The notes below the pieces were generated by a model, which saw only the letters and a program-made list of their open reading frames with translations, was not told the origin of the DNA and did not search any database. Source: Antedon mediterranea (taxonomy: Eukaryota > Echinodermata > Crinoidea > Comatulida > Antedonidae). Taken from it: 60,000 nt of DNA. How positions within the stretch are numbered: the stretch's first letter is position 1; the number at the start of each line of letters is the position of its first letter. A program made the position numbers and the translations under genes. The stretch spans positions 627,001 through 687,000 of the forward strand of contig NC_092674.1 in NCBI RefSeq assembly GCF_964355755.1, in the 5' to 3' direction. This document shows, in pieces, positions 1 to 11,574 of this stretch.

Positions 1-362
1 TTTCCTAGCATGAGATCGCTCAGTCGCGGATCTCTCTTTCCAAGCATAAGATCACTCAGTCTGGGATCTCGTTTTCCTAACATCAGGTCACTTAATCGAG
101 GATTTCTCTTTCCGAGCATGTAACTACTAAAGCTTGGATCTCTCTTACCCAACATAAACTCACTTAAAGCTGGATTTCTTTTTGATGCCAAATGTGCAAC
201 TGCAGGATCACGAAATTGATCTTCAAGTTGGTAACCATTCGCTGGAACTCTTTTTCCAAAGTATAGACCTCGATGTAAGACTGGTAATGCTCTAATCCAG
301 TTGTTTATTGGTTCTGAACTAGTATTAGCCTTCTTTGATGGAACACCTCCGCCATGTGGTCT
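1..362 (-). CDS. Neuropeptide precursor coding exon 2 (peptide-bearing, partial)
   Basis: The acceptor is TTTTACAG (370-363) and the exon begins AGA CCA CAT (RPH) in phase 0 with exon 1. It reads 120 codons without a stop and is cut by the window edge after the Gly of the fifth ML-amide peptide. The repeat unit is 36 nt (12 codons: nine peptide residues plus GKR). DNA identity is highest between the last two copies and falls toward the 5' end, as expected for units gained by tandem duplication. Confidence 0.9.
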
Positions 363-1235
363 CTGTAAAAGATCATCAACATGTTAGGAAAATGTGGTTT
401 TTTTTAACCATGTGAACAGTAATATGTAGTCTTACATTCTTATGATTTTAAGCTACGTTCACATATAGAGCAGGGCTACGTTAGGGTAGAGTACGCTTTG
501 TATGGAATAAGTGTGAACGGTTCAATTCTAAAACACGATATCGATTTTGTAAAAGGCCACTAGAACGGAATCCGGGCTCAATGTGAACGGACTATTAAAG
601 ATTTAGACAAACATAATTAAAAGAAAGTTCATTATAAATTCATTGACTTTTAATTTAGCGGCAAGCTGTCTTATTTCATGTTTGCTTTCGTAACCCACGA
701 ATGTTGTTTTGATAATTTTAAATATCAAGACATTAATTAGCCTATAACTTGAATACCAAACACTCTCCGTGGGCTAGTATCGGATTCGTTTCAAAGACTA
801 TTGCGGCGCCTCTAGGGGACTTAATGATACTATATATTATTCTTTTATTTAATAAAATTATTACCAATATTGCTACTGCAACCTTGTTATTATTTTTAAC
901 TTAGGCATGTTATTTTAAATATTCAGCAGGGAGTTTAATAAATTGCAAACATTGGCGAAACTGTCTACACTATGCCATTTTAATCCGGGCTAGAAAATGT
1001 AAAACGTCTCAACATGAACACATTGAGTCGTGGTTAGAACAGTCAACTACTTTTTTCCAATAATTATGGAATTTGGGTGTCAAGATTGTACTTTGTTTTG
1101 AAGACAGAATACAATACTTACATTATAACGAACACCTCCCTCTCGAATGTTGTCACCTGTATGACCCTGTGCCAATAACGAGTGCTGGAAAAGGAACCAT
1201 GTCAACAGGAGGTACAAGGGGGGCTGACTGAACAT
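1..1235 (-). CDS. SALMFamide-like neuropeptide precursor, 3'-truncated by window edge
   Basis: Secreted precursor of several amidated neuropeptides, built from exon 1 (1122-1235) and exon 2 (1-362), joined in phase 0. The first 23 or so residues (MFSQPPLYLLLTWFLFQHS...) form a typical hydrophobic signal peptide ending near LLAQ. After a KK site comes a peptide ending VLHRGLYF-G-KR, then a non-amidated spacer ending HLAS-KR. Five 9-mers follow: NPALSEFML, DPSFSSYML, NPRLSDLML, and DPRLSDLML twice, each followed by Gly (amide donor); KR follows the first four, and the window edge cuts the fifth just after its Gly. Known echinoderm SALMFamides end S-x-L/F-x-F-amide. Here the 9-mers align as S-x-(L/F/Y)-M-L-amide, so Leu replaces the terminal Phe, while HRGLYF-amide keeps the L-x-F ending. 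Peptides would be released from dense-core vesicles and probably act on GPCRs (inferred). The stop codon lies outside the window. Membership of the SALMFamide family is a sequence-pattern inference; the neuropeptide precursor call itself is strong. Confidence 0.88.
363..1121 (-). other. Neuropeptide gene intron, with a short inverted-repeat element
   Basis: This is the intron between the two coding exons, bounded GTAAGT...TTTTACAG. Around 455-597 is a 140-bp block with inverted ends (GTTCACAT ... ATGTGAAC) and higher GC than its surroundings. It resembles a small MITE, but no other copy was found here and no target duplication is clear. Confidence 0.6.
1122..1235 (-). CDS. Neuropeptide precursor coding exon 1 (signal peptide)
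   Basis: This exon carries 38 codons from ATG at 1235 down to ...GGVRYN at 1122. The donor is AAT|GTAAGT (1121-1116). A CTTTTCCAG acceptor sits directly before the ATG (1236-1244), so a non-coding 5' exon must lie further right. The start is chosen because this ATG opens a clean signal peptide (short N-region, hydrophobic LLLTWFLFQHSLL core, then AQ|G). The exon contains no other ATG in frame. Confidence 0.88.
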
Positions 1236-1244
1236 CTGGAAAAG

Positions 1245-2599
1245 AGAAGACATTTTGAGTAAAGTCCAAATGTTAGGTGTTTCAAAACATTAACAAATGT
1301 ACATGCCTATTGTATTAAGACCATAGAATAGCACGTCATTTTAAAATATGCATCCTCGCATGTGGAGTATGTGAAAATAAAGAATTGAATTAAAATATAG
1401 GTATATTGAAACATTCTAAATACATTATAAACACTAAATATTCTCTACAAGGAATGTAATTACTGTTCTTTGAAAAAAGTCCATATAGTGTGATAATCGA
1501 CCTTATAATGAACACAGACTGTTTACAAAGTAATTCGACAACCTAAGTCTTAGCGTATTACAACGTTTGTAATTTCCTTACTACGGAAAATACATCATTA
1601 AGTCAATTGTTGGACAAACTCGTTTGTAAAATTGTCTCTCCATACCTAACAGACCACTTCCGGTCACTTACATTATAATAGTTCATTAATTGCGTTAATG
1701 TACCATCTTGTATATAGCTACAGAGAGACTTAACTAAATGCACTGAATGATCACAATTGTTAACAGTCTTGAATAATTAAATTTCCTTATAATAGTGAAA
1801 ACACAGAAACTAAAAACACAATGCTATGGGCAACAGTCGTATGGATTAAATACCAAATAAACAATTCAATCAAAACGTAATATAAGCTTTCAGAAAAAAA
1901 AAATACAGTTAATTCGTCAGGTTTAGTGGGAGCGTTGTGTTATTTAGCTGCCTATATAAACCGGACTGAGCCCAACCCAATTAGGTTATAACAATTCCAA
2001 CGATCTACATCTTATTTATCCAAACATCGAGAGAAGGGTCTCTGTTTGTATAACCTTCTTTGCAACGTATTGGGGGATATTTAAACATTTAATTGTCCTT
2101 AGAAAACGAAAATGATATTTTGAGCATCAACTTCTCCGAAACAGAGGATGGAATTCGAATGTAAACGATTGAAACTCTCACATTTGATGTTCATATTCTT
2201 TCGACGTGTTATGTTCATTATTAACTCACACACAATAATCCATACCAATGCTTAAAACCAGCAGCCTAATACCTTATTTATGCCAAGTACTTAATTTATC
2301 TCGTAAAACTATACGCGAATAAGCTTGCATGTACCATGTGACCACCTTCTCAAGAAAAGAATGGATAACATTAATTGAGCCTATGAATGGAATTGAAAGA
2401 AACGGCAGATAACAAATCAGCATTGTCACTAATTGCAAAATATTTTTCAACTTATAAAGAGAGAATTATGATAAATAAAGGACATGTTAACTATGATATG
2501 CATTCTAAAGCCTCACGCTCGAGTGGAAATCAATAAACATCACAAGTATATTACTTTTTATATAAATACACATAGAATAGTGAGGATCTAAAAAAAAGA
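1245..2599. other. Gene-free AT-rich DNA upstream of the neuropeptide coding exons
   Basis: No ORF with coding character and no clear repeat was seen. It is probably 5' intron of the neuropeptide gene, because an acceptor immediately precedes the start codon. Confidence 0.5.
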
Positions 2600-2842
2600 G
2601 TATTAATATACTCGAATTGTACACGAATATACTCGATCTGTACACGAATATACTCGATCTGTACACGAATCGACTGCTCATCTGGGCCCAAGAGTATTAA
2701 TATACTCGATCTGTACACGAATATACTCGATCTGTACACGAATATACTCGATCTGTACACTGAATCGACTGCTCCATCCGGCCCAAGAATATTAATATAC
2801 TCGATCTGTACACTGAATCGACTGTTCCATCTGGGCCCAACT
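2600..2842. repeat. Tandem and higher-order repeat, about 20-bp unit
   Basis: The array is built from ATACTCGATCTGTACACGA units. A second block, GAATCGACTG(C/T)TC-CATCTGGGCCCAA, recurs three times at the end of each cluster, giving a higher-order structure of several short units plus one spacer. Two overlapping reading frames are open across it only because of the repetition. Confidence 0.85.
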
Positions 2843-2929
2843 GATGCATGTTCAATATCAAACAAACTGCCGTAATGTCCATTCATTATGAATATTATTA
2901 CAAAATTATAAAAATGACTAATCATAAAA

Positions 2930-5030
2930 TCAAAATTACTTATTATGATTATGCAATAACTTAATCAACAGATAACTAATAACTACACTGTACTCTTTCT
3001 AGCGATATTAAAACTTCAAATGAACGCAATTTAACTATGGGGCAAATCGATTTCTGGCACCTCTTAAATTTGTAATGTATTTCAACATGTTTTTTTAACA
3101 ATGCCGGTCTGATGAATAGTTTCGGCCTATATAAATTTATAAATAAAAACAAAATCGATTTTGAGCAGGTGACGGAGAGACACACTCCAGTTGATTAACT
3201 AAGATAACATGATAGCATTAAAATAGATGAAAAGATAATACACTAGTACAATATACAACAACCCACATAGGCCTAATACCACAGTGGCGCGAATAAGTCA
3301 ACGCGCGCGTATAAAAGTCCTTACGATCAGTCGCGCGTATTAATTTATCACTTTTTGTGATATCAGGCTGCTGGATGACCATGACGTTATTTACTTTTGA
3401 TATACTGTAGCAGACTATCAGATTACAGAAATAAACTTAAAGCATATCACTTTACCATTCTCAATTTTTATGTATTAATAAACTATTGTTCAAAATGGGT
3501 TTGGAAAGGAATACCGATTCTAGTCTAGCATTACTCAACAATAATGTAGTCAAAGGAAACGTTGAGCAACGAAACGTTGAGCAACTACGAGGTGTAAAAC
3601 ATTGCCTAAATAATTATAGTCTGGAGGACCAAACTTAAATCTGGAAGACCAAACTTAAAGCATTGGCGTCCTCCTCACACAATTATATTATATTGTGTGA
3701 AACAATAAACTTGAACTTGAAATAGTAATGTTGATTATTTACCCTGTAAAATTAATATTAATCATTCGATTTGTTGAAAAGTCTCATTATCATTTGAACT
3801 TCCAAAGAAGGCAATGGAAATATATTGAGATGGTTCATATCATAGCATATCAGACGTACGAAACATACCACGCGTAAATGATTTACTTTACATTTTGAAA
3901 ATCAAATACACGTTATATAAGCGGAAAATAGTTTCTATTTATACATTAAATAGTAATTGATGTTGCATCTGATGTTTTATACAAATTATTATTTCTATCC
4001 TTTTATTGGATGTGTTCCATTATCATAAACATTTCATTTGTATCTGAATGTTTCAGTAGTAAAAACGTAAAGACTGACAGACTGGAATTACAGCTGTAAT
4101 TTTTCGTATATTCCATTGCATTAAAAAATGTCATAAGCTTTTTTTTATATGAATTATTGATCGAATTGTCTCTGATGACGTGTTATGATTCTAACTTTCA
4201 TGTCAATGTCTTCAGTATTAATTCTATATTATCTTTTCACATATCTGTACAAATAAAGGAATAAACATATTTGAGAATAATGTTTGTCGTTTAAGGTGTG
4301 ACAGGCATGTTAGCATTCTACGTGGTTTGTTTGTAGTACGCTTTGATTTAATCACAGAATAATAAAACAGCTAAAAACATCTTCTCATTATAAAAACATA
4401 TTATTTTTGTTTTAAATGTCATGGAGATTGGTATAAACATAACATACTTCTTTTTTTTACATTTTTTCCAAAGATCAAACTGCTTTACCAGGACAGGAAC
4501 ATTACTATATTTCGAAAAAAGGGAGTTTTTATGTAACTTTATGTTAAACTTGTCACCGACTAATGGTTAAACAATTGTTAAATAAAGGATAAATCAATAC
4601 TGTAGACATTCAATAAAGATATCAATTTGGCACTGGTCTTTTAAACGTACAGTACAACTTTTGACAAAGTGCATGAACGTTTGAGTTCAGCCAGCAACTC
4701 TAGATGTACACTCATTGCATCAAAATTGAATAAAGTTTAGTATTATAAATTATCTATCTGAATAAGCCATCACTGTCAAATCTATCAGGGCTGCGAATAA
4801 CGTTGATTTAATGGGATTACGGTGAGATTTTTATTTTCACATCCACTTTCGCATCATGATGAATGTGCGCAATACAAGTTTAAAAAATCACTACAAAAAG
4901 TAGGTCTACAATTATATCAACAATTTCCTTTAATAAAGACGAAAAACTACAATGTAAAACATAATCAATTTCCATTTTTTAATTTATTATTTAATTACGT
5001 TTTATAGTACTTATCCTAATGTTGTTATTT
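2930..5030. other. Gene-free AT-rich interval
   Basis: Apart from a GC-rich islet at about 3290-3345 and a LINE-tail-like segment at 3618-3722 (both listed separately), nothing recognisable was found. Short ORFs here look like chance openings in AT-rich DNA. Confidence 0.5.
3618..3722 (+). mobile_element. Truncated non-LTR retrotransposon 3' end
   Basis: The segment CTGGA(G/A)GACCAAACTTAAA is partly duplicated. It is followed by a GCGTCCTCCTCACACAAT...ATTGTGTGA stem and ends AATAAACTTGAACTTGA. The same segment recurs at 51881-51995. The shared 3' segment with a short repeated tail is typical of 5'-truncated LINE or SINE copies. Confidence 0.55.
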
Positions 5031-5036
5031 ATCTTA

Positions 5037-5179
5037 AGCTTTGTCTACACTAGCAAACCAGTTTGACAAAAAAAGTATTATGTGCCCAAATATGGTGGTG
5101 ATATGACATCCTCATGTCCATTATTATATGGGCACATCACATTTTCGGTCATATAAAGTTTTCTAGTGTAAACAGAGCT
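5037..5179. mobile_element. PIF/Harbinger-type MITE, family A, copy 1
   Basis: The terminal inverted repeats are AGCTTTGTCTACACTAG and its near-complement CTAGTGTAAACAGAGCT. The body is palindromic (CCAAATATGGTGGTGATATGACATC ... ATATGGGCACATCACATTTT). It is flanked by TTA on both sides (5034-5036 and 5180-5182), the 3-bp TWA duplication characteristic of PIF/Harbinger elements. There is no coding capacity. Confidence 0.85.
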
Positions 5180-7162
5180 TTATCTCGAGGGCCATTTTAT
5201 TTAAAGCAATAATTGAAATAATACGGAATATTATTAGTTTACAAATTGTACGAAGTTGAAATTACCCCTGCACCACCGTAAGCCAGATCTGAATGAATTA
5301 AATGGCTGTTCATTAACAAGAATCTAGTCTTGACTTAACTTTTCTTACAAAAGGTCTTTGACATTTTGACTGATTGCTGTCGATGTATTTGGCTGTTTGC
5401 CATGCCATTGAACGATATTAACCAAGATTGGATTATATAATGTCTTATAAACATTTCAACGGCTATCCGATGCCAGATTTGTGAATTTTAAAATAGGTCA
5501 ATTCTGATTCATGAATTCATATAACTAAAGATAGGATTTAATATGTCATGTTGTAAAATTACAATTTCAATAACCAACAGTTCCGATTTCGTATTGTTTT
5601 CCGTTCAAAACAAACATTATACATAAATGTTTCTTAGAGACGGGTAGAATGTATCGTTGACTTTGTTTAATCCTGAGGAAATCGAATAATGTATAACAGT
5701 AATTCCACCTTAATTAATCATGAAAATCAATACACTTACAATTCAATCAACTTAATTCGACGTGTAACATGTCAATAGTGAGAGAGGACTTAGAATGTAA
5801 AGTAACTCAGTAATGTTGGCATTCATTAGGCTCTACCCATATTCATTTACATCATGATACTAATCACTAATGTGAGTATTATAGATATAACAATATGTGT
5901 GCATATAAAGTCTTGGTGTTCTAATTACACATGGGTTTCACTGCATCTTTCTACTCCAACTTTGCTCAAATCTGTTGGATATTGCACTGGAAAACAACAT
6001 TTTGATTGATATCCAATGTTATAATTCTACACTACCTTAATCAGTTATTGCTATATGTATATTTAATAAACATGTAATCTTTCAATTAAATCATTTAAAT
6101 TGAATGAATAATGTTGACAACAATTAAAAAGGCAAGAGTCAAGTTAAAAACATTAGAAAAGAAACATGCTAACTGTACTTTGTAGAGGCAAGCCTATTAT
6201 ATGCCTGCTACTCACTTCTACAAAGAATGTGTGTCCACTGTCTACTTTTACCAATACTGTACTACCAACCATCCTACTAGGATATCTCGACAGCCCGCTA
6301 GCAAACACTGCATTGGTGACTGGCTAATAATACCAATTGGTAATTGTGGCCATTTCAAATCTTAATATATTTTATAGAATAAAAATCTGACAAAACAGAC
6401 AGTTTCTTATAAATGTTGTGCCTGAAGCCAATGATAATAGTCAACAAGATATAGCACGAGGTCATATCATTTAAAAATCCATTATTCATAATAGAGATCC
6501 CGATCTGTGGCAATTATAAGGAATCCCATTTGAAGATCTATAAATCGATGTAAAGAAGGTTGTTTGTTGCTGGGTTACATTTACCAAAATGATACATTAC
6601 AAATCCAAATATTGAATATCAGCGCGAAAAAAACTTGCACTTATATCTTTGAAGATCATTATACAGATCGCATCGGATATACACTTTGAGTTATACACAT
6701 CATCATTATATAAATTACCAATAACATAGTATAAGCTCAATAATGAAGACAAAGTATCTGTTAATAACAGAGAACTGTTAAGAAAGGTGTACATGAATAG
6801 ACAGGAGATACAAATGCAACATCATTGTGTTTTGGAATTACTATTTGAACAGAGTGCTACTGTTTTTTCGTTTATTCAATAAATATTCTCCACACATATA
6901 TTAAAAATACATAACAATAATAATTAGATGGTAATTAAAAAAACATATGTGTGAAACTTTACGCCTAGTCTTCCAGAAATAAATGAAGTAGTACAACTAC
7001 TGCCACTGTGACTTCCACTCACCATGCATGTTTTGTTGTACAAGTCAGATAGGAGTATAATGAGTTTCTGGTTTTTTACTCTCACGTTGTACACAGTATA
7101 ATCTATATACATTTCAGAAAAGATACAAACATAAAGGAAACAAACGTTTGACATAAAAGTTA

Positions 7163-7349
7163 CTAAAGCTTGTTTCCCACTAGAACGTAACGCAACGACG
7201 TAAACGCAACGCAAGCGTTTTAACCAATGACAAGCGAAGTTATAGACAGTTAGCAATCACAAGCGAATAAGCCATCGCTTGTGATTGGTCAATTCACTTG
7301 CGTTGCGTTACGTCCTTGTGTTGCGTCGCTAGTGGGAACCACGCTTTAG
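7163..7349. mobile_element. Palindromic MITE, family B, copy 1
   Basis: The element runs CTAAAGCTTGTTTCCCACTAG ... CTAGTGGGAACCACGCTTTAG. Its arms contain ACGCAACG-type repeats and CAATGACAAGCG / CGCTTGTGATTGG. Almost the whole element is self-complementary. Flanking TA bases are compatible with insertion at TA, but the exact duplication is ambiguous because the ends are palindromic. Confidence 0.8.
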
Positions 7350-7350
7350 T

Positions 7351-9290
7351 AATCAAAACGTACTCCTATCTGAATCTAACGCTACTACTTTCGACGACGA
7401 AGAAGAAGAAGAGCTCGTTAGATTTATGGAAGTTAGCATTTATATTACTGTCCTTAATTGAATGTACAATTGCCATGGGGTTCCTTGGTTATAACCTAAC
7501 AACTTTCATGCTTTTAATTTTATGCGTTTATGAATTAATTATTTCCATTTCGACAAAAACTTCGTTCAACACTAATATTAGTACCGTCTGCGGTATCGTC
7601 AATATGTGTGAGTTATATATCTGTGTTTGGGGGCGTCCGGCAGTGATACGAAGTCACGCTACATTTATTATTACGATTTGTGTACGCGCGCACAGTCAAA
7701 CACTCGCGGTATTACAAGTTGTTAATAATTAACAACATGTAATAAAGTACATTATTTTCTAAAAATAATGTAACGGTAATGTCACAACGTTGTTGGGATA
7801 ACGCTACATATAACTTTATGCGATCAGTTTATTATTTTGTAAGTACAAGTCACTACATTTACATAATACACTAAAGTTCACATATTGAGATAGATCATGA
7901 TTAGAGATAGCTCTCGTTATCATAGTTAATTATACACTATCAAACACTATTCTATTTCGCTAACATTTTTCAATTTAAGGTCATCATAGTTCGTATAGGA
8001 ATAAGTATGACAATACTTATTACGAACAAAGTCTTAAACGATATCATTTTATTTCGCAAAGATAGTATTTTTAATTGGAAGCCACTTAGTTCATAAATAG
8101 AAATAATTAAGATGCTATTAATTTCAAGAACGATGTCTTTGGTGACTTCTACACACGTTAAAAACGATATCATTTTTAATGATAAAGTTATTGGCACGTT
8201 GTGCTGTTAAGTACATAGCTAAAGGCACTAGAATAAGTAGAACACAAAGTTAAACCTACAACGTTCAAGTGTTTTCATCAACCCGCTTTTTCTCTATGTC
8301 GTTAAAATCGAAGCATATTACTCGCTCCTTAACATGACTAAATCCTTATTTATTTATAATTTAGATACAAAGTTTACGGGGAAATCTCCAATACGGTATT
8401 GTTATCGTATATTTTGATTGTAAGAATAATTAATAAGATTTGAATGAACGCTTAGTGATACGGTCAGCGTATTCTGATTAATTGTACATTTCATGGTGTG
8501 TTTGGAATGCATCGTTATTCAAAACAGAACAATTCATTCTAATTATTGTTAATACTTCAACCGTTTGTTGCGATTAAGATTGAAAATCAGAAAAAAAAAC
8601 CAATTATTGAAACGGTACACCACTATGATAACATAAGTTACTTTGACACGCTTGTTCATGTTGTAAAATGTGATATCATAACATTATACAGTAACGTTAA
8701 ATCCATATGACGTTAATATCTGGGACTCTTGTTGGTGTCACATGATATTACAGAGAAGGTCGCCTGCGCGCGCGTTTGTTCAAACACACTTATATATTAT
8801 TGGTACGTTTTTTGTACGCGTGCGCGCATGCTATCACAGTGTTTCTTCGCGGTGTGTAAGGCAATTTAGATTGCCTTGGTTATACTGTTATTGATGATAA
8901 AATAAATTAAATAATATTATAAGATGATATTGATATAGTTACTTTAAACACAATGCCGACTTCTTGTATATCATGTGATGTATTATTTATTGGCGTTAAG
9001 AAACGGATACACGCACAAGTTATCCCCTTGCATGTACAGACTTACGGGTAACACCAATTATAATGATATAGTGTCAACCTATAATATCGTATGATAGATG
9101 ATTGGTTTTAATGGACTTAATACAATGCTTCAGTACAGAGCGTAGAAGGCGATGTATTACAATGACAGGCTTTGAAGGGATTGTGGCATTTTACGAGCAA
9201 GCAATACGCCGAAAATGCGATTATTAAATATTCACATTCCTTTATTTACTTAATAAAAAATGGACAATATAAAAGTTTGCCGTACAAAAG
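7351..9290. other. Gene-free AT-rich interval
   Basis: No convincing gene was found. It contains the GC-rich islet at 8757-8865 and a small hairpin, AGGCAATTTAGATTGCCT, at about 8858-8876. A 144-codon open frame at 7298-7732 starts inside the MITE and lacks any recognisable domain. Confidence 0.5.
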
Positions 9291-9295
9291 ATTAT

Positions 9296-9545
9296 AGCCT
9301 ATTGGTCAACCATCTTTGTTTCCAGTTAGCAACGAAGTAATTAGAACAATCGCAGCGGTGATGGATAGTCCAACTGATTCTGATTGGTCAAATTGCTTGC
9401 GCTGTTGCGCGAAAGCTCTGCATCGAGTTCTTGTGAGGAGAACTAAAGCTTGGTTACCACTAGTATAGACTCAACGCATGGACGTACGAGCAACGCAAGC
9501 AAGTTTAACCAATGGCAATCGACAGATAATAAATAGCATTGTGTT
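9296..9545. mobile_element. Degenerate family B MITE copies, adjacent
   Basis: Two decayed copies lie side by side. One, at 9310-9460, has GTTTCCAGTTAGCAACG and TGATTGGTCAAATTGCTTGCG. The second, from 9452, begins CTAAAGCTTGGTTACCACTAG, continues with CAACGCAAGCAAGTTTAACCAATGGCAA, and lacks its right half. Confidence 0.6.
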
Positions 9546-9944
9546 CCAGGAGGAAATAAGCAGAGTTACATATTACGTAATATAGTATAGCAATGTTTTG
9601 ATCTTGGCGTTTTCAAAAAACGAGAACAATTTGTAACAAAAATAAACATACTAGAGTAACTCGAGTGTTTTAAAAAAGTTTAGTCTTTTTTAACATGCTA
9701 AGCACGCTTCTTTAGTATAGAATGTTGGCTTAAATCATGTTCCACGGCTGCTGAGAGTATAGTGTTTCATAATAACATTTATAAATCTCTAATTGCTTAT
9801 CCCATTTACACAATAATATTCATGAAGGAATATAGCTTATAAATCGATTTACTAAAACGCTCTTATCACAGTAATTCATTAATGTCCTTTCAACAGTAAA
9901 TGTTTGTATTAATCTTTGGCAAACTAAACCTTAATTCCTATTTG

Positions 9945-10085
9945 GACGCAACGCAACGAAGTAGGCGAGCACAACGCACGTGAGTTGACCAACCACAAGC
10001 GACAGTTGGGATGATGCGTCGTGATTGGTGGATACTTGCGTCGCGATAACGTCATTGTGTTTTGCATCCAATTAGACTAGAATCA
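9945..10085. mobile_element. Family B MITE, diverged copy
   Basis: The segment GGACGCAACGCAACGAAGTAGGCG ... CAACCACAAGCGACAG and its inverted half GTCGTGATTGGTGGATACTTGCGTCGCG...GCATCC show the same architecture as 7163-7349, with eroded termini. Confidence 0.6.
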
Positions 10086-10247
10086 AGTTTACGATTTTCC
10101 AAGTTCAATTTTCAACACAAATGCAGGGGGTTTTATCCTTAGGCAGGTATACTGTATGAAATATATTTTGTACTTATAGTCTTATACAAATTTAAATTTT
10201 TATTATTCATTTTCGCAATTTGTCTATATGGCAGTGTGTTATTGAAA

Positions 10248-10320
10248 ATCATCATAATAATAATAATAAGATTTTTATAGCGCACATACCACTCAAGAGT
10301 GCTCAAGTGCTCAATTTCAA
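10248..10320 (-). mobile_element. LINE 3' tail fragment
   Basis: On the minus strand the end reads GTGCGCTATAAAAATCTTATTATTATTATT. The GTGCGCTATA(C/A)AA plus (TTA)n tail matches the 3' end of the LINE at 20863-21300, which still encodes reverse transcriptase. This is therefore a very short, 5'-truncated copy. Confidence 0.55.
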
Positions 10321-10812
10321 AACTATATAGAATAATTTAATATTATTCAAGTATAATAAGCATTTGCCATAATTCAATTTTCTGCCAGATAAAAGCAATG
10401 TGTGGTTAAATATATTCAGAAATCATATTCGGTAGCAGTCGCAGTATATACAACAACACGGTATTGAAACTCATATTGGTGTAGTTGTAGAACTTCAAAT
10501 AGAAACTAAACAAACACACGCACACACAAAATGTCTAATATTGTCTCAGAAGACCGATTATGTCTTTTACCCGCCATAGCTGTTCAGCTTTCCTGGATCC
10601 GCCCCTGCAGAATCAACGTAAATAATAGACACAAAGCAAAGCAGGCGTCATCTGTGCTCGAGTAAACATCAAGTTTACTATAATGATACTATAATGTGAA
10701 TTCCCTTGATTAATTAATAGTACCTCACCAATGGAGTATGATCTTAGATTTAAAATTGTACCTAAGTATCTCTTTATCTATCATGATATCAAAAGTGCAA
10801 CATCGTCATAAA

Positions 10813-10946
10813 GATCATTAGTTTGATAAGAATTGCGTACGCGTACAACCATAGCGCGTAATTGTCGATTCAAGGCAACAGATCATTAATGATAAGAACC
10901 GCGTACGCGTACAACCATAGCGCGTAATTGTCAATTGAAGGCAACA
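10813..10946. repeat. Direct tandem duplication, about 67 bp, two copies
   Basis: The unit GATCATTA...GATAAGAA..GCGTACGCGTACAACCATAGCGCGTAATTGTC..TT.AAGGCAAC appears twice in tandem with few differences. Each copy contains the palindrome CGTACGCGTAC. Confidence 0.85.
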
Positions 10947-11574
10947 TTTTTATATATAGGACAATTATGTTGTTGTTCAAATGATTTTCCAATTCCATGA
11001 GGACATAAACTAAAACCCTGACGGATTGTTTCATAACACAAATGAGATTTGAATCTTACTCAACATATTCCAAACATGATGTCTGTGATAACATTAATGT
11101 CATAGAACCGTAAATAAAAGTCACATAATATTAATATGCAGACATTTACAGACACAACGCTTTGGACGTTAATCACATTCTATTCAATTAATGGACCCGT
11201 AACCTAGGTTACGAGTGTTTTAAACGACACCAAACAAGAGTAAAGAAAAAGACAACGATAATGTTGACAATAGTGGAAGTGTGAGGTATACGTGTCATGG
11301 TTGCCAGCAACGGATAAGACAGACAATTTGGATTTATTAATTACACATATAATTCAAAACAATTAGAGAGATAGAAGTTGAAAGGACAATGTTTGATATT
11401 CCAAATTGTAGAATTCTAATTTATTACAGAACCAAATATGAAGTAATGACATCATTTCATTTATAACGAATCAAATAAGGTTATGTAAATCAGAATTAAA
11501 TGAAAACTGCATTGTTTGTTTGTTTTGATGTAGTTCTACTTACATACAATAAAAACTACACGATGTGTGTATAT

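Noticed and set aside
2551-2925. 124-codon repetitive frame
   Set aside because: Open only because of the 20-bp tandem units; two frames are open at once and there is no family resemblance.
7298-7732. 144-codon plus-strand frame
   Set aside because: Begins inside a palindromic MITE and continues through AT-rich DNA with no recognisable domain or splice context.
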